The translations under genes were made by a program, and so were the position numbers. From the NCBI RefSeq assembly GCF_000687915.1, contig NZ_JHZY01000004.1, forward strand, positions 2,056,001 through 2,120,000: DNA of 64,000 nucleotides, written 5' to 3'. Source of the stretch: Leeuwenhoekiella sp. MAR_2009_132. Its GTDB lineage: Bacteria > Bacteroidota > Bacteroidia > Flavobacteriales > Flavobacteriaceae. The notes under the pieces are model-generated. The model was not told where the DNA came from. It made no database searches and saw nothing but the letters and a program-made list of their open reading frames with translations. Below, piece after piece: positions 37,118-46,621 of this stretch. Each line of letters starts with the position of its first letter. Position 1 is the first letter of the stretch.

Positions 37118-37783
37118 TTACTTAAGAGTTGCTATTATACTTTGTGAACCCTTAACCTTCTGGTTTAATTTTACAGCCAAAGGTGTTCCTATGGGTAGGT
37201 AAATATCTACACGTGAGCCAAATTTTATAAAGCCACTGTCTTCGCCTTTTATAGCATCATCACCTTCTTTAGCATAATTTACAATACGCTTTGCCAGAGC
37301 ACCGGCAATTTGTCTGTAAAGTACATCGCCAAAACTTGTTGAGCGAACTACAACAGTTGTGCGTTCATTTTCTTCAGAAGCCTTAGGATGCCAGGCAACA
37401 AGATATTTACCGGGATGGTATTTGCTATAAACAACTTTTCCGCTAACGGGATATCGCGTAACGTGAACATTTAGAGGAGACATAAATACGGAAACCTGAA
37501 GACGTTTTTCTTTAAAATATTCCTTTTCAAAAACTTCTTCAATTACTACAACTTTACCATCTACAGGAGAAACAACATCTTCTGTACTAACATCGGCAAT
37601 TCTACCCGGATTTCTAAAAAACTGTAGAATTAAAAGTAAAAATACTACTAAAGTTGCGTAGCAAACGTATTGAAGCCAAACAGGAGAAACCCAGGTTTGC
37701 GTACTTATAAAACCTATTGCTACGATTACAATCGTAATTATAATAATTGTGTAACCTTCTTTATGAAACATATTCAAAAACAA
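37118..37783 (-). CDS. psd: Phosphatidylserine decarboxylase family protein
   Basis: Makes phosphatidylethanolamine from phosphatidylserine; self-cleaving pyruvoyl enzyme. 221 residues, the short type. Membrane segments at about 12-50, then SPVDGKVVVIEEV, SPLNVHVTRYPVSG, WHPKASEENERT, and FIKFGSRVDIYLP containing the GS cleavage site. The first ATG (37783) overlaps cdsA by 23 bases; a second at 37771 gives an 11-base overlap and is equally possible. Co-transcribed with cdsA. Confidence 0.93.
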   Translation of the reverse strand: MFLNMFHKEGYTIIIITIVIVAIGFISTQTWVSPVWLQYVCYATLVVFLLLILQFFRNPGRIADVSTEDVVSPVDGKVVVIEEVFEKEYFKEKRLQVSVFMSPLNVHVTRYPVSGKVVYSKYHPGKYLVAWHPKASEENERTTVVVRSTSFGDVLYRQIAGALAKRIVNYAKEGDDAIKGEDSGFIKFGSRVDIYLPIGTPLAVKLNQKVKGSQSIIATLK

Positions 37784-38564
37784 TTAAAACCAGATAAATA
37801 AAAGGACTCGCAAATAATATACTGTCTAAGCGGTCGTACAGACCACCGTGTCCGGGCATTAACGTGCCGCTATCTTTAACTCCGGCTTCGCGTTTTAATT
37901 TAGATTCTATTAGATCTCCAAAAGTTCCTAAAGTGCTCATAACCACAGCTAGCGAAAGCCAAATATTAAAATTAAGGCTTCCGGTAAATTTATGAATAAA
38001 ATAACTGGCAATACAAGCGAAAACAAGGCCTCCAAAAAAGCCTTCGATGGTTTTCTTAGGAGATATACTTGGAAACAGTTTATGTCTTCCAAAACTCTTA
38101 CCTACGATATAAGCAAAAGTGTCATTTGTCCATATTAAAATAAAAAGACCGGCAACGGTATATGGAGAAAATTCGTCTCCGTGAGAAGGAAGCAGGGTTA
38201 GAAATACAAAACTTGAAATGATGTAAAAAATAGTGATATGTAATTTCTGAAGCTTTCCATACTTTCTAATCTTTTCACTAAATAAGTTTTTCATTAAGTA
38301 AAGACCGGTAGCTACCGTAAATCCCAATAGAATTAAGGTGGTGATCTTTGATACCTTGTAGTAACTAAAAAAAAGTATAAATGCTATTAGAATGAGGTAG
38401 GTGTACCAAAACTGAAAACCTATTAATCTAAGAAACTCCCGTAAGGTTATAATACCAAATAGTAAGAATAAAAGTATATACCATTTTTCAGAGTAGAGAA
38501 TTGAAAATAGCAGTATAATGACATACAAAAGGCCGGAAAGTGCTCTTACAGTAAGTTCGCGCAT
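37761..38564 (-). CDS. cdsA: Phosphatidate cytidylyltransferase
   Basis: Makes CDP-diacylglycerol, the precursor of phosphatidylserine. 267 residues, about eight membrane segments. The CDP-alcohol signature GDLIESKLKREAGVKDSG followed by MPGHGGLYDRLDS near the C-terminus is diagnostic. One base after the LUD gene and overlapping psd. Confidence 0.96.
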   Translation of the reverse strand: MRELTVRALSGLLYVIILLFSILYSEKWYILLFLLFGIITLREFLRLIGFQFWYTYLILIAFILFFSYYKVSKITTLILLGFTVATGLYLMKNLFSEKIRKYGKLQKLHITIFYIISSFVFLTLLPSHGDEFSPYTVAGLFILIWTNDTFAYIVGKSFGRHKLFPSISPKKTIEGFFGGLVFACIASYFIHKFTGSLNFNIWLSLAVVMSTLGTFGDLIESKLKREAGVKDSGTLMPGHGGLYDRLDSILFASPFIYLVLIVFEYVS

Positions 38565-38565
38565 A

Positions 38566-39180
38566 CTATAAATCTTCTAGTAGCAATAAATACAGATTTT
38601 TTGCACTGCTACCGTAAGACATAAAATCTTTAGGACCCTCTTTAGGTTCAAAGTTTTTTATGGTTGTAATATTGGTAGGTATATAACCGGTATTTTTCTT
38701 TTTAATACCTCTAAGACCTTCACCAATACTATTTACAATCTGGCTGGTTGTTGCAAAAATCACAAAATTTTGAGGGAGCTCTTTTAGCTTTTTCTCCTTA
38801 ATTTGGTTGGAGGAGATAAGTAAACTACCATCATCTGCAATTAAATTTTCACAGGTAGAAAGCATAAATTTTGACTCGGTTTCGGTGCCGTACTTCAAAT
38901 TGTAGTTAGTGAAGAGACTTTCTAACTTTTCATCAAGGCAATATACATCTTGCTCATACCAGTCGTTTTCTAGTAAGATATTGTCAAAACTTTCATGCAC
39001 TTCTTCCATATCTACACAGTATAAAAATTTACCGCCATTTAATATGAAATGTTTTGTAAAACGCTCATCAGCAGGAGCGCTAACATCTGGCATGTATTTA
39101 CCGCGCTCAGATTTTGAGGTTCCAGGCTTATCAGATTCTTCTGAATTTTTCGGTTTAAAAATTTTATCGAAAATACTCAT
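38566..39180 (-). CDS. LUD-domain protein (LutC/YkgG-like)
   Basis: 204 residues. The C-terminal two-thirds match the LUD (lactate utilisation) domain: LMLSTCENLIADDGSLLISS-type strand and FVIFATTSQIVNSIGEGLRGI. The N-terminal 30 residues are low complexity. No lutA or lutB is present, so it is a stand-alone copy with unknown role. In Flavobacteriia it commonly sits between ftsH and cdsA, as here. Confidence 0.85.
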   Translation of the reverse strand: MSIFDKIFKPKNSEESDKPGTSKSERGKYMPDVSAPADERFTKHFILNGGKFLYCVDMEEVHESFDNILLENDWYEQDVYCLDEKLESLFTNYNLKYGTETESKFMLSTCENLIADDGSLLISSNQIKEKKLKELPQNFVIFATTSQIVNSIGEGLRGIKKKNTGYIPTNITTIKNFEPKEGPKDFMSYGSSAKNLYLLLLEDL

Positions 39181-39221
39181 AAATGAGTGTGTATGCTTAT
39201 GTTATAAGGTGTTTATCAAAT

Positions 39222-39261
39222 ATAAAAAATCTTAACTCAACAAAGCGTTAAGTTAAGATTT
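39222..39261 (-). terminator. Terminator after ftsH
   Basis: AAATCTTAACT (39227-39237) / AGTTAAGATTT (39251-39261), a perfect 11-base stem. Read on the minus strand it ends in a T run. It separates ftsH from the LUD-cdsA-psd-acbp unit. Confidence 0.8.
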
Positions 39262-39284
39262 AAAATTCTTGGCGCCAGAGTAGT

Positions 39285-41270
39285 TTAATTCTCGCTTACA
39301 GGAAGTGTATTTTCCTGTATCTGTTGCTCAGTACCTTCTGGTTTATCATAAGGGCGCTTTCCAAATATTTTTTCTAAATTATCTTTGAAGATCACCTCCT
39401 TATCTAGTAGTACGGCAGCAAGCTCATTTAGTTTGTCTTTGTTTTCTTCAAGAATCGTTATAGCTCTTTGATATTGCTCTTCAATAATTTTTGAAATTTC
39501 TTTATCAATTAATTCAGCTGTTTTTTCACTATAAGGCTTACTGAAGTTATATTCATTTTGACCTGAAGAATCGTAATAAGTTAAGTTACCAATGGCATCA
39601 TTTAAACCATAGGTAGTAACCATCATACGGGCTTGTTTTGTTACTTTTTCAAGATCACTTAATGCTCCTGTAGAAATTTTATCGAAAGTAACTTTCTCAG
39701 CGGCGCGACCACCCATAGCGGCACACATCTCATCAAGCATTTGCTCAGGGCGTACGATTAAACGCTCTTCTGGTAGATACCAGGCAGCTCCTAAAGAGCG
39801 ACCTCGAGGTACTATAGTTACTTTAACTAAAGGTGCTGCGTGTTCAAGCATCCAGCTTACCGTTGCGTGACCAGCTTCGTGAAAAGCAATTGCTTTTTTC
39901 TCGTCTGGAGTAATAATCTTATTTTTCTTCTCTAGTCCGCCTACGATACGATCTACAGCATCTAAAAAGTCTTGACGGCCTACTGCAGTTTTTCCCTGAC
40001 GTGCAGCAATTAGAGCTGCTTCATTACAAACATTGGCAATATCAGCTCCCGAGAAACCTGGAGTTTGCTTCGCCATAAATTTTGTATCAAGTTCATCTGC
40101 AACTTTTTTAAGTGGTCTTAAATGCACTTCAAAAATTTCTTCACGTTCACGTACATCGGGAAGATCTACATAAATCTGACGGTCAAAACGACCTGCACGC
40201 ATAAGAGCCGTATCCAAAACATCTGCACGGTTTGTTGCAGCAAGTACAATAACATTTGTATTTGTGCCAAAACCGTCCATTTCGGTTAGAAGTTGGTTAA
40301 GTGTATTCTCACGTTCATCATTAGAACCGCTAAAATTTGCTTTTCCTCGCGCTCTACCTATTGCGTCAATTTCATCAATAAAGATTATAGCAGGAGATTT
40401 TTCTTTAGCCTGTTTAAATAAATCTCTAACACGAGAAGCACCTACACCTACAAACATTTCAACAAAGTCTGAACCCGATAACGAGAAAAATGGAACTTTA
40501 GCTTCGCCGGCAACAGCTTTAGCTAATAAAGTTTTACCTGTTCCCGGAGGTCCTACAAGCAATGCTCCTTTAGGAATTTTACCTCCTAAGTTAGTATACT
40601 TATCTGGGTGCTTTAAGAAATCTACAATCTCCTGTACTTCTTCTTTTGCACCTTCAAGACCTGCAACGTCCTTAAAGGTTGTTTTAACATCTATTTTCTC
40701 GTCAAAGAGCTTTGCTTTAGATTTCCCAATATTAAATATCTGACCACCTGCACCACCTGCACCACCAGATGACATTCTCTTCATGATGAATATCCAGATT
40801 CCTATAATAATTGCTATAGGTAAAAGTGTGATTAATATATCACCCATTATATTGCTATCTGGAGGGAGTACCTTTCGAGAAATATAGATTCCCTGATTTT
40901 CTTCGATCTTTGAAAGTTGATCTGTTAAATCTTCTAGGGTAGCATATCTATATTCATAATTAGCGCCAGAATCAGAACTCAATAACGACATTCCGTTATC
41001 TGTTGGTTTAGCGTGAATTTCTTTCTTAGCAGCCTCTTCGGTAAGGTAGATGTATGCGATTTGCTTAGATTTATTAATATCTATACGCTTAACATCTCCA
41101 TCTTTAGCGAAGGTCATTAATTGATTCTCAAGTATCTCTTTAGGATTACCGTAGTCAGAACTACTGCTAAAAAAATTTAATGCTAAGAAAACTAGAATTA
41201 TTGCGGTATATATCCACCAGGCACTAAACTTAGGTTTATTAGGAGCCGGCTTTTTTGATTTATCTGCCAT
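39285..41270 (-). CDS. ftsH: FtsH, ATP-dependent membrane zinc protease
   Basis: 661 residues. Two N-terminal membrane segments (about 17-35 and 140-162) with an extracytoplasmic domain between, a Gly-rich linker, an AAA domain with Walker A GPPGTGKT (240-247) and Walker B IIFIDEIDAIG, the second region of homology with AGRFDR, and the zinc site HEAGH (464-468). Degrades unfolded membrane and regulatory proteins. Nine bases after rsfS. Confidence 0.97.
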   Translation of the reverse strand: MADKSKKPAPNKPKFSAWWIYTAIILVFLALNFFSSSSDYGNPKEILENQLMTFAKDGDVKRIDINKSKQIAYIYLTEEAAKKEIHAKPTDNGMSLLSSDSGANYEYRYATLEDLTDQLSKIEENQGIYISRKVLPPDSNIMGDILITLLPIAIIIGIWIFIMKRMSSGGAGGAGGQIFNIGKSKAKLFDEKIDVKTTFKDVAGLEGAKEEVQEIVDFLKHPDKYTNLGGKIPKGALLVGPPGTGKTLLAKAVAGEAKVPFFSLSGSDFVEMFVGVGASRVRDLFKQAKEKSPAIIFIDEIDAIGRARGKANFSGSNDERENTLNQLLTEMDGFGTNTNVIVLAATNRADVLDTALMRAGRFDRQIYVDLPDVREREEIFEVHLRPLKKVADELDTKFMAKQTPGFSGADIANVCNEAALIAARQGKTAVGRQDFLDAVDRIVGGLEKKNKIITPDEKKAIAFHEAGHATVSWMLEHAAPLVKVTIVPRGRSLGAAWYLPEERLIVRPEQMLDEMCAAMGGRAAEKVTFDKISTGALSDLEKVTKQARMMVTTYGLNDAIGNLTYYDSSGQNEYNFSKPYSEKTAELIDKEISKIIEEQYQRAITILEENKDKLNELAAVLLDKEVIFKDNLEKIFGKRPYDKPEGTEQQIQENTLPVSEN

Positions 41271-41279
41271 CTATGTGTT

Positions 41280-41651
41280 TTAATAATTTGTTTCGATTGA
41301 TGTTACTTTAGCATCTCCCCAAAGGCTTTCAATGTCATAATATTCTCTGATGTGTTTCTGAAAAACGTGTACAACAACATTTACATAATCCATAAGCACC
41401 CATTCAGAATTTTGCAATCCTTCTACGTGCCAAGGTTTATCTTTAATTTTTTTGCTTACCGTTTTTTGAATTGAATTTACAATGGCAGAAACCTGAGTGT
41501 TTGACGTACCATTACAAATGATAAAGTAGTCGCAAACCATGTTTTCTATTTCCCTAAGGTCTAATATATCAATATCTTGACCTTTTACCTCTTCAATCCC
41601 TTCTAGAATAGTTGTTATTAGTAGATCTGTACTTACTTCTTTTTTGGCCAT
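41280..41651 (-). CDS. rsfS: Ribosomal silencing factor RsfS
   Basis: 123 residues of the RsfS/Iojap family, which binds uL14 and blocks subunit joining in poor growth. IDILDLREIENMVCDYFIICNGTSNTQV and WVLMDYVNVVVHVF are characteristic. First gene of the rsfS-ftsH pair, divergent from birA. Confidence 0.95.
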   Translation of the reverse strand: MAKKEVSTDLLITTILEGIEEVKGQDIDILDLREIENMVCDYFIICNGTSNTQVSAIVNSIQKTVSKKIKDKPWHVEGLQNSEWVLMDYVNVVVHVFQKHIREYYDIESLWGDAKVTSIETNY

Positions 41652-41670
41652 TAAATCTTTTTTAGTCTGA

Positions 41671-41678
41671 CAAAGTTA
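41671..41678 (-). promoter_or_regulatory. Candidate -7 box for rsfS-ftsH
   Basis: On the minus strand TAACTTTG fits TAnnTTTG, 19 bases upstream of the rsfS ATG. No clear -33 box; a GACAAA...TTTGTC pair of half-sites overlaps it. Confidence 0.35.
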
Positions 41679-41735
41679 TTACAAATTTGTCTGATAGTGT
41701 TTTTTGTAATAACATTTAAGCTATTCATTTATTTC

Positions 41736-42464
41736 ATGAAGATAGTCAAACTTAATGCCACAACCTCAACTAATACCTACTTGCGGGCATATACGAGAAA
41801 GCTTGACATTGAGGATGACACGATCGTGTGGGCCACTGAGCAAAGTGCAGGTAAGGGACAGCGTGGTGCATACTGGGAATCTGAGAAAGATAAAAACCTC
41901 ACATTTAGTGTGTTTAAAAGGGTTGAAGGGCTGCCCGTAGATAGACAATTTTATATTACGATGGCAACATCTTTAGCTATTTATGAAGCACTTCAACAAT
42001 TGGGAATTAATCAACTTTCTGTAAAATGGCCTAACGACATATTGGCAGGCAGATCTAAAATTTGCGGAGTGCTCATTGAAAGTGTTATTCGCAATGGTCT
42101 TTATGCTGTGATTATTGGCATAGGAATTAATGTTAATCAAAAGATTTTTACACGCGCACCCAGAGCGACTTCAATACTTCTAGAGACAGGAAAATATCAC
42201 GAGCCTGAGGAAATTATGAAAATGTTAATCTCAAAATTTTATCATTACGTTGATTTAATTACAAATGGTGACTTAACATTACTTAAGGCAGAATACGAGT
42301 CTAAACTCTTTAGAAAAGATAAAGCTTCAACCTTTGAATTACCCAACGGTGAACTTTTTACCGGCATCATTAAAGAAGTATCTAAAACAGGAAAGCTCAT
42401 CCTCCAGGTAGAAGATGAGCTTTTAAAAGAATTTGATCTTAAAGAACTTAAGTTACTTTATTAA
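41736..42464 (+). CDS. birA: Biotin--protein ligase
   Basis: Attaches biotin to carrier proteins via biotinyl-AMP. 242 residues from ATG 41736 (MKIVKLNATTSTNTYL). ATEQSAGKGQRGAYW (biotinyl-AMP loop) and KWPNDILAG with ICGVLIES are diagnostic. No N-terminal DNA-binding domain, so it is enzyme only and not a repressor. Its stop overlaps the convergent SRPBCC stop by four bases. Confidence 0.95.
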   Translation: MKIVKLNATTSTNTYLRAYTRKLDIEDDTIVWATEQSAGKGQRGAYWESEKDKNLTFSVFKRVEGLPVDRQFYITMATSLAIYEALQQLGINQLSVKWPNDILAGRSKICGVLIESVIRNGLYAVIIGIGINVNQKIFTRAPRATSILLETGKYHEPEEIMKMLISKFYHYVDLITNGDLTLLKAEYESKLFRKDKASTFELPNGELFTGIIKEVSKTGKLILQVEDELLKEFDLKELKLLY

Positions 42465-42853
42465 ATGTTCTGTAAGTTGTCTGTAAGTGTTTGAATAAAT
42501 TTTGTGATAGGAGCTTTAATCATCATAGACATCATCGCGTTAAACTCTCCTTCAAATTCAAAATAAGCTTCACTACTTTGATCTGTTAGTTCTTTAATGT
42601 TTGCAGTTAGGGTAAATGGAAGTTTTTCACTCGCAGCACCCAATACTACCTTATTAAAAGGGACACTGTTTTTTAATTCTAAAACAATATCAGGCATTCC
42701 TTTCAAAGCAAATAAGAAGCGTTTATCACTTAGGATTTCAAATTTACTAATGCTATCTGGCATCAATTGTTTATAATTGTTGACATCATTTAAAAAAGCA
42801 AATATTTCTTCAGGGCTTTTGTCAATTGTTTTTTTAGGGCTTTCTATAAACAT
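42461..42853 (-). CDS. SRPBCC (START-like) family protein
   Basis: 130 residues, predicted helix-grip fold: SPEEIFAFLNDVNNYKQLMP at the N-terminus and a long C-terminal helix. Ligand and function unknown. Lies 41 bases after pyrE on the same strand, an arrangement typical in Flavobacteriia. Confidence 0.82.
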   Translation of the reverse strand: MFIESPKKTIDKSPEEIFAFLNDVNNYKQLMPDSISKFEILSDKRFLFALKGMPDIVLELKNSVPFNKVVLGAASEKLPFTLTANIKELTDQSSEAYFEFEGEFNAMMSMMIKAPITKFIQTLTDNLQNI

Positions 42854-42894
42854 AGTTATGTATTAAACTGTAATATAAGTTTAGTTATTATTAA

Positions 42895-43542
42895 TTATAC
42901 CGCTGCCTCCCAGGTGTCTGGAGAGAGACGCCATGATTGCAATGTAAGTTTTTCTTTTTCAGAAATGTATCGTGTATCTAATGCCTGCTCAAGTAAATGC
43001 TCGTAGTCGCTTAAAGTGTACAGATCTAAATTATAGTTTTTAAAATTTTCCAGAGCTACATCAAAACCATAAGTAAAAATGGCAAGCATTCCTTTAACGT
43101 TAGCGCCAGCTTCTTTTAGAGCATCAACAGCCATAAGACTACTTTTTCCTGTGCTTATTAGGTCTTCAACCACAATCACTGTTTGCCCAGAATCTAATTT
43201 ACCCTCTATTTTATTTTGTCTTCCGTGTTTTTTAGCCTCAGGACGTACATATACAAATGGTACATTTAGATAGTCTGCAACCAGCATTCCTATACCTATT
43301 GCTCCTGTTGCTACACCTGCAATTACATCTGGTTTCCCATACAAATGTTCAATTTGCTGCGCAATATTCTCACGTAAGTAGTTGCGTATCTGGGGGTAAG
43401 AGAGTGTGATGCGGTTATCGCAATAAATGGGAGACTTCCAACCGCTAGCCCAGGTGAAGGGATTTTGTGGTTGTAATTTAATTGCATTAATTTGCAATAA
43501 CAACTCAGCCGTTTTTTTGGCTGTTTCCTTTTTTAAAATCAT
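42895..43542 (-). CDS. pyrE: Orotate phosphoribosyltransferase
   Basis: Converts orotate and PRPP to OMP. 215 residues from ATG 43542 (MILKKETAKKTAELLLQI); a start 13 codons further up is in frame but adds unrelated residues. PRPP-binding motif TVIVVEDLISTGKSS; orotate loop region ASGWKSPIYCDNR. Its start codon overlaps the start of the divergent Nudix gene, so each promoter must lie inside or at the edge of the other gene. Confidence 0.96.
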   Translation of the reverse strand: MILKKETAKKTAELLLQINAIKLQPQNPFTWASGWKSPIYCDNRITLSYPQIRNYLRENIAQQIEHLYGKPDVIAGVATGAIGIGMLVADYLNVPFVYVRPEAKKHGRQNKIEGKLDSGQTVIVVEDLISTGKSSLMAVDALKEAGANVKGMLAIFTYGFDVALENFKNYNLDLYTLSDYEHLLEQALDTRYISEKEKLTLQSWRLSPDTWEAAV

Positions 43543-43546
43543 GGTA

Positions 43547-43554
43547 CAAATGTA
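43547..43554 (-). promoter_or_regulatory. Candidate -7 box of pyrE, implying a near-leaderless mRNA
   Basis: On the minus strand TACATTTG, a fit to TAnnTTTG, ends only four bases before the pyrE ATG. A transcript from it would start at or within the start codon. Confidence 0.35.
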
Positions 43555-44173
43555 TAAAGTTTTTGTAAATGATGTGCCCATTATACTTTCAACTGAAAAG
43601 TATATTGGTGCAAATTACACATCAATTCCTTTAAAACGTGCAAAAATTAAAAGCATTATTAAACAAGTAAATCTAGGTGATCTTACGCACATAAATTTGT
43701 ACCACCCCAAAGGTGAAAAATTACTCAAGTTTTTAAAGAAAAAGCTCCCTTTGGTTATCGCCGGTGGCGGAATGGTTTACAATAAAAATTCAGAAATTTT
43801 ATTTATTAAGCGCAATGGTAAATGGGATCTTCCTAAAGGCAAATTAGAGAAGAATGAAACTATTGAAGAGTGTGCCATACGTGAGGTTGAAGAAGAAACG
43901 GGGTGTAAAGACCTGGTATTAGGTGAACACATTACCACAACATATCACATCTTCAGGCGCAATAATAAATTTAAGTTGAAGGAAACCTACTGGTATAAGA
44001 TGACCACAACTTTTGAAGGTACTCTAGAGCCACAACCTTCTGAAGGAATAAAAAAAGTGTGTTGGAAAAATTTTGAAAAATCTCAAAAGGCACTTTCTAA
44101 GTCTTATGAAAATATAAAACTCCTGTTCCCTAAAGAATATTTACTACTCAACCCTAAAGATCGGGTAGCGTAG
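43550..44173 (+). CDS. Nudix hydrolase
   Basis: 207 residues from ATG 43550 (MYKVFVNDVPIIL); an ATG three codons upstream at 43541 is also possible. The first 65 residues are an extra domain, then a Nudix domain with box G97-x5-E103-x7-REVEEETG (111-118), all metal-binding acidic residues intact. Substrate not predictable. The 3' end overlaps the convergent M14 gene by 30 bases. Confidence 0.9.
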   Translation: MYKVFVNDVPIILSTEKYIGANYTSIPLKRAKIKSIIKQVNLGDLTHINLYHPKGEKLLKFLKKKLPLVIAGGGMVYNKNSEILFIKRNGKWDLPKGKLEKNETIEECAIREVEEETGCKDLVLGEHITTTYHIFRRNNKFKLKETYWYKMTTTFEGTLEPQPSEGIKKVCWKNFEKSQKALSKSYENIKLLFPKEYLLLNPKDRVA

Positions 44174-45898
44174 ATGAGCATTTTCATAATTAGGAGATTT
44201 CTTATGAAGCCAATCTAATTGAGCATACCAATTTTTACTGAAATCTTTATCTACTTGTTTTTTAGTTTCAAACTCTTGTTTTAAGTCTGGATTACCATCA
44301 AGCAATTCCTGAGCTTTGTCTTCCCATACGTAAGGAGAAAAGCCTTCTTTTTGCTGTAAAATAGTATCAAAATAATTCCAGTTAAAAAACGAGTCAACGG
44401 CTGTAGGTTCTAATGTCTCTAGTAAATAGCGCAGTCCTGATTGCGCGGTTTCTACCAGATAATCTCCTTTTCTAACATTGATGTTTTCTGTGCTTTTGTC
44501 AACCTGTGTTGCTGAATGCAGATAATGACCTTCATAAGGTGTAGATCGTGTGCTATAGTCTGCAATATGATAAACAGTAACCGCTATTGAAGTGTCTTTT
44601 TTTAAGGCGGTGTATCTGATTTTATTTTCTCTAAGACGTGTGACTATATCACTGTAAGCCTGAGGAATAATATACAATTTAGGAATTGTGACCGAATCAG
44701 TTGGTTTTATATAATTGTAATAGGTCACTTCTTTAGAAAAAGGAGCTTCCCGATCATATTTTAAACGATCTAAACCGGTTACGGTACTTGTAATCTGCTT
44801 GCCTTCAAAACCTTTAAAATCAAACATTGTAGTTCTTGAGCTATCTATAGTGAAATTAGTAACATAGTGTTTACCGCTGTAGTTTCCGCTTTTATAAAGA
44901 GAATCAATTTCATTCCGCATCTTTTTGATCCTGGCAGCATCTTTAGATGCGATGTTTAGCATAGCTTTCATAAGTTCATAAGTACCTTCAACTCTAGGCT
45001 TGTAAGGTTTAAGCATATGTGTTTCTACCATCATTCCTAAAGTATTCCATAAGGTAGTGTAGCCTGTTGAATATCTTGGGTAATCCATAAACTGAGAAAA
45101 GCCGGTTTCAGGAACTTCATTAAAAACATTAACATAAGGAGTAATAGGCCAGCCATTTGCTTCTAACTCTTTTTCTAATTGTGGATGCATCTCTGTATTT
45201 AGATACGCACCTAGTTTTCCTCCAAGTTTGTTGTATTGCGTAAATAAATGGGTAAGCACATACTGATAATCTGCACCATTACTCACGTGGTTATCTATGA
45301 ATACATCGGGATTTATTAGGTGATAAACTTCAGCGAAACTGCGTGCATTTTTTGTGTCGGCTTTTATAAAATCTCTATTTAGATCATAATTACGCGCATT
45401 ACCTCTAAACCCGTATTCCTCGGGACCATTTTGATTAGTACGACTGGTACTGTTGCGATTAAGGGCTCCTCCTACATTGTAAACAGCAATGGCTCCAACC
45501 CAAATATTTTCAGGAGTTTTTATTTTTCCACTAGCTAAATCCCGCATCATCATCATCGTAGCGTCTATACCATCTGGCTCACCGGGATGAATACCATTAT
45601 TTATAAGCACTCGTAATGCATTCTTGTTTTCAGAAAATTCAGACTCCAGACTTCGGTCAGGATTGTAGGTAATAAGTGTTAATGGAAATCCGCTATCTGT
45701 CTCACCTATCTCGTAGGTTTTTATAGCAACATATGCAGAATCTAGCTGTTTGTAGTAAGATATTACATCAGCATATTCAGGAGTTTGTGTCCCTTCGCTT
45801 TTTTCAAATTGAGTTTCTAAATCAAAATCTTCGGGTTTTGGTTTCTCAGCACAGGCAATAAGTACAACCACTATAAAACTGAATAGATAAATTTTCAT
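44144..45898 (-). CDS. M14-family zinc carboxypeptidase-like lipoprotein
   Basis: 584 residues. Lipoprotein signal with LIAC (Cys 16), then an M14 catalytic domain (about 45-320). The zinc ligands H104, E107 (HPGEPDG) and H204 (IDNHVSNG) are present, as is NARNYDLNRDF (Arg substrate site). The rest (about 330-584) is a C-terminal region of unknown fold. Probably faces the periplasm or surface and trims peptides. The last 10 codons overlap the Nudix gene. Confidence 0.88.
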   Translation of the reverse strand: MKIYLFSFIVVVLIACAEKPKPEDFDLETQFEKSEGTQTPEYADVISYYKQLDSAYVAIKTYEIGETDSGFPLTLITYNPDRSLESEFSENKNALRVLINNGIHPGEPDGIDATMMMMRDLASGKIKTPENIWVGAIAVYNVGGALNRNSTSRTNQNGPEEYGFRGNARNYDLNRDFIKADTKNARSFAEVYHLINPDVFIDNHVSNGADYQYVLTHLFTQYNKLGGKLGAYLNTEMHPQLEKELEANGWPITPYVNVFNEVPETGFSQFMDYPRYSTGYTTLWNTLGMMVETHMLKPYKPRVEGTYELMKAMLNIASKDAARIKKMRNEIDSLYKSGNYSGKHYVTNFTIDSSRTTMFDFKGFEGKQITSTVTGLDRLKYDREAPFSKEVTYYNYIKPTDSVTIPKLYIIPQAYSDIVTRLRENKIRYTALKKDTSIAVTVYHIADYSTRSTPYEGHYLHSATQVDKSTENINVRKGDYLVETAQSGLRYLLETLEPTAVDSFFNWNYFDTILQQKEGFSPYVWEDKAQELLDGNPDLKQEFETKKQVDKDFSKNWYAQLDWLHKKSPNYENAHLRYPIFRVE

Positions 45899-45949
45899 TT
45901 GATAATAGAATTAGAGATTTTAAAAATAAGAATAAATCTAAGTTTGAGA

Positions 45950-46621
45950 TTAATCTATGGGTTCACGTGTAAAAAAGGGGCGGTATTGATTCACCCTAAA
46001 ATCAAAAGTAGTAAATGAAGGATTTAAATCTTTCTGTAATTGGTAAGCTTTCATACTCCCTATGGCTCTATTAGCAGCGCCCGAAGGAGCCGAAAGCGAC
46101 ACGGTTTTAATGCTCCGGTTCTCGATTTTAAATTTATGAATGCGGGGTACGGTAGCAGAGATGACGTCTAATTTGATTCCGTATTCTTTTGCCTGTCGGC
46201 GAAAAAAATATTCAGGACCATTTTTACTGTTTCCACCGGTAAATAGTAAGGTGTTAATTTGCGAAAACTCATGCAGATAGCCAATTAAATCGCGCAGTTC
46301 TACAGCTTGCATTCCGAGATCTGATGCATCAATTTTCTCACGTTTTGCCGAAGCTACTATATCGCATACGCCAATTTTTTGTTTTTTGAGAAAATTGAGC
46401 CGTTGATCTATGGCAAATTTAGAATTGTCATAAACCAAATTAAGATTAAAGATATGATCAAGTATGGGCCATAACATTCCATTTTTACTTCCGTAGCAGA
46501 AATCTACATCCTCTTTTAAAAGTTCGCCTTTTGTAAAACGTGGCGGTGGCAATGTTCCCACAATGAGTGTTGTGGCTTCTTCAAGATTAAATGGGAGATA
46601 CGGGTGAATATGGTCAAACAT
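45950..46621 (-). CDS. Uracil-DNA glycosylase-superfamily protein
   Basis: 223 residues. The motif TTLIVGTLPPPRFT near residue 20 and LLFTGGNSKNG near 125, with SAPSGAANRAIG near the C-terminus, match the UDG-like fold of a group found in Bacteroidota. Whether it excises a base is not known; the canonical GQDPYH motif is absent. It begins exactly where the thioredoxin-like gene ends. Confidence 0.8.
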   Translation of the reverse strand: MFDHIHPYLPFNLEEATTLIVGTLPPPRFTKGELLKEDVDFCYGSKNGMLWPILDHIFNLNLVYDNSKFAIDQRLNFLKKQKIGVCDIVASAKREKIDASDLGMQAVELRDLIGYLHEFSQINTLLFTGGNSKNGPEYFFRRQAKEYGIKLDVISATVPRIHKFKIENRSIKTVSLSAPSGAANRAIGSMKAYQLQKDLNPSFTTFDFRVNQYRPFFTREPID

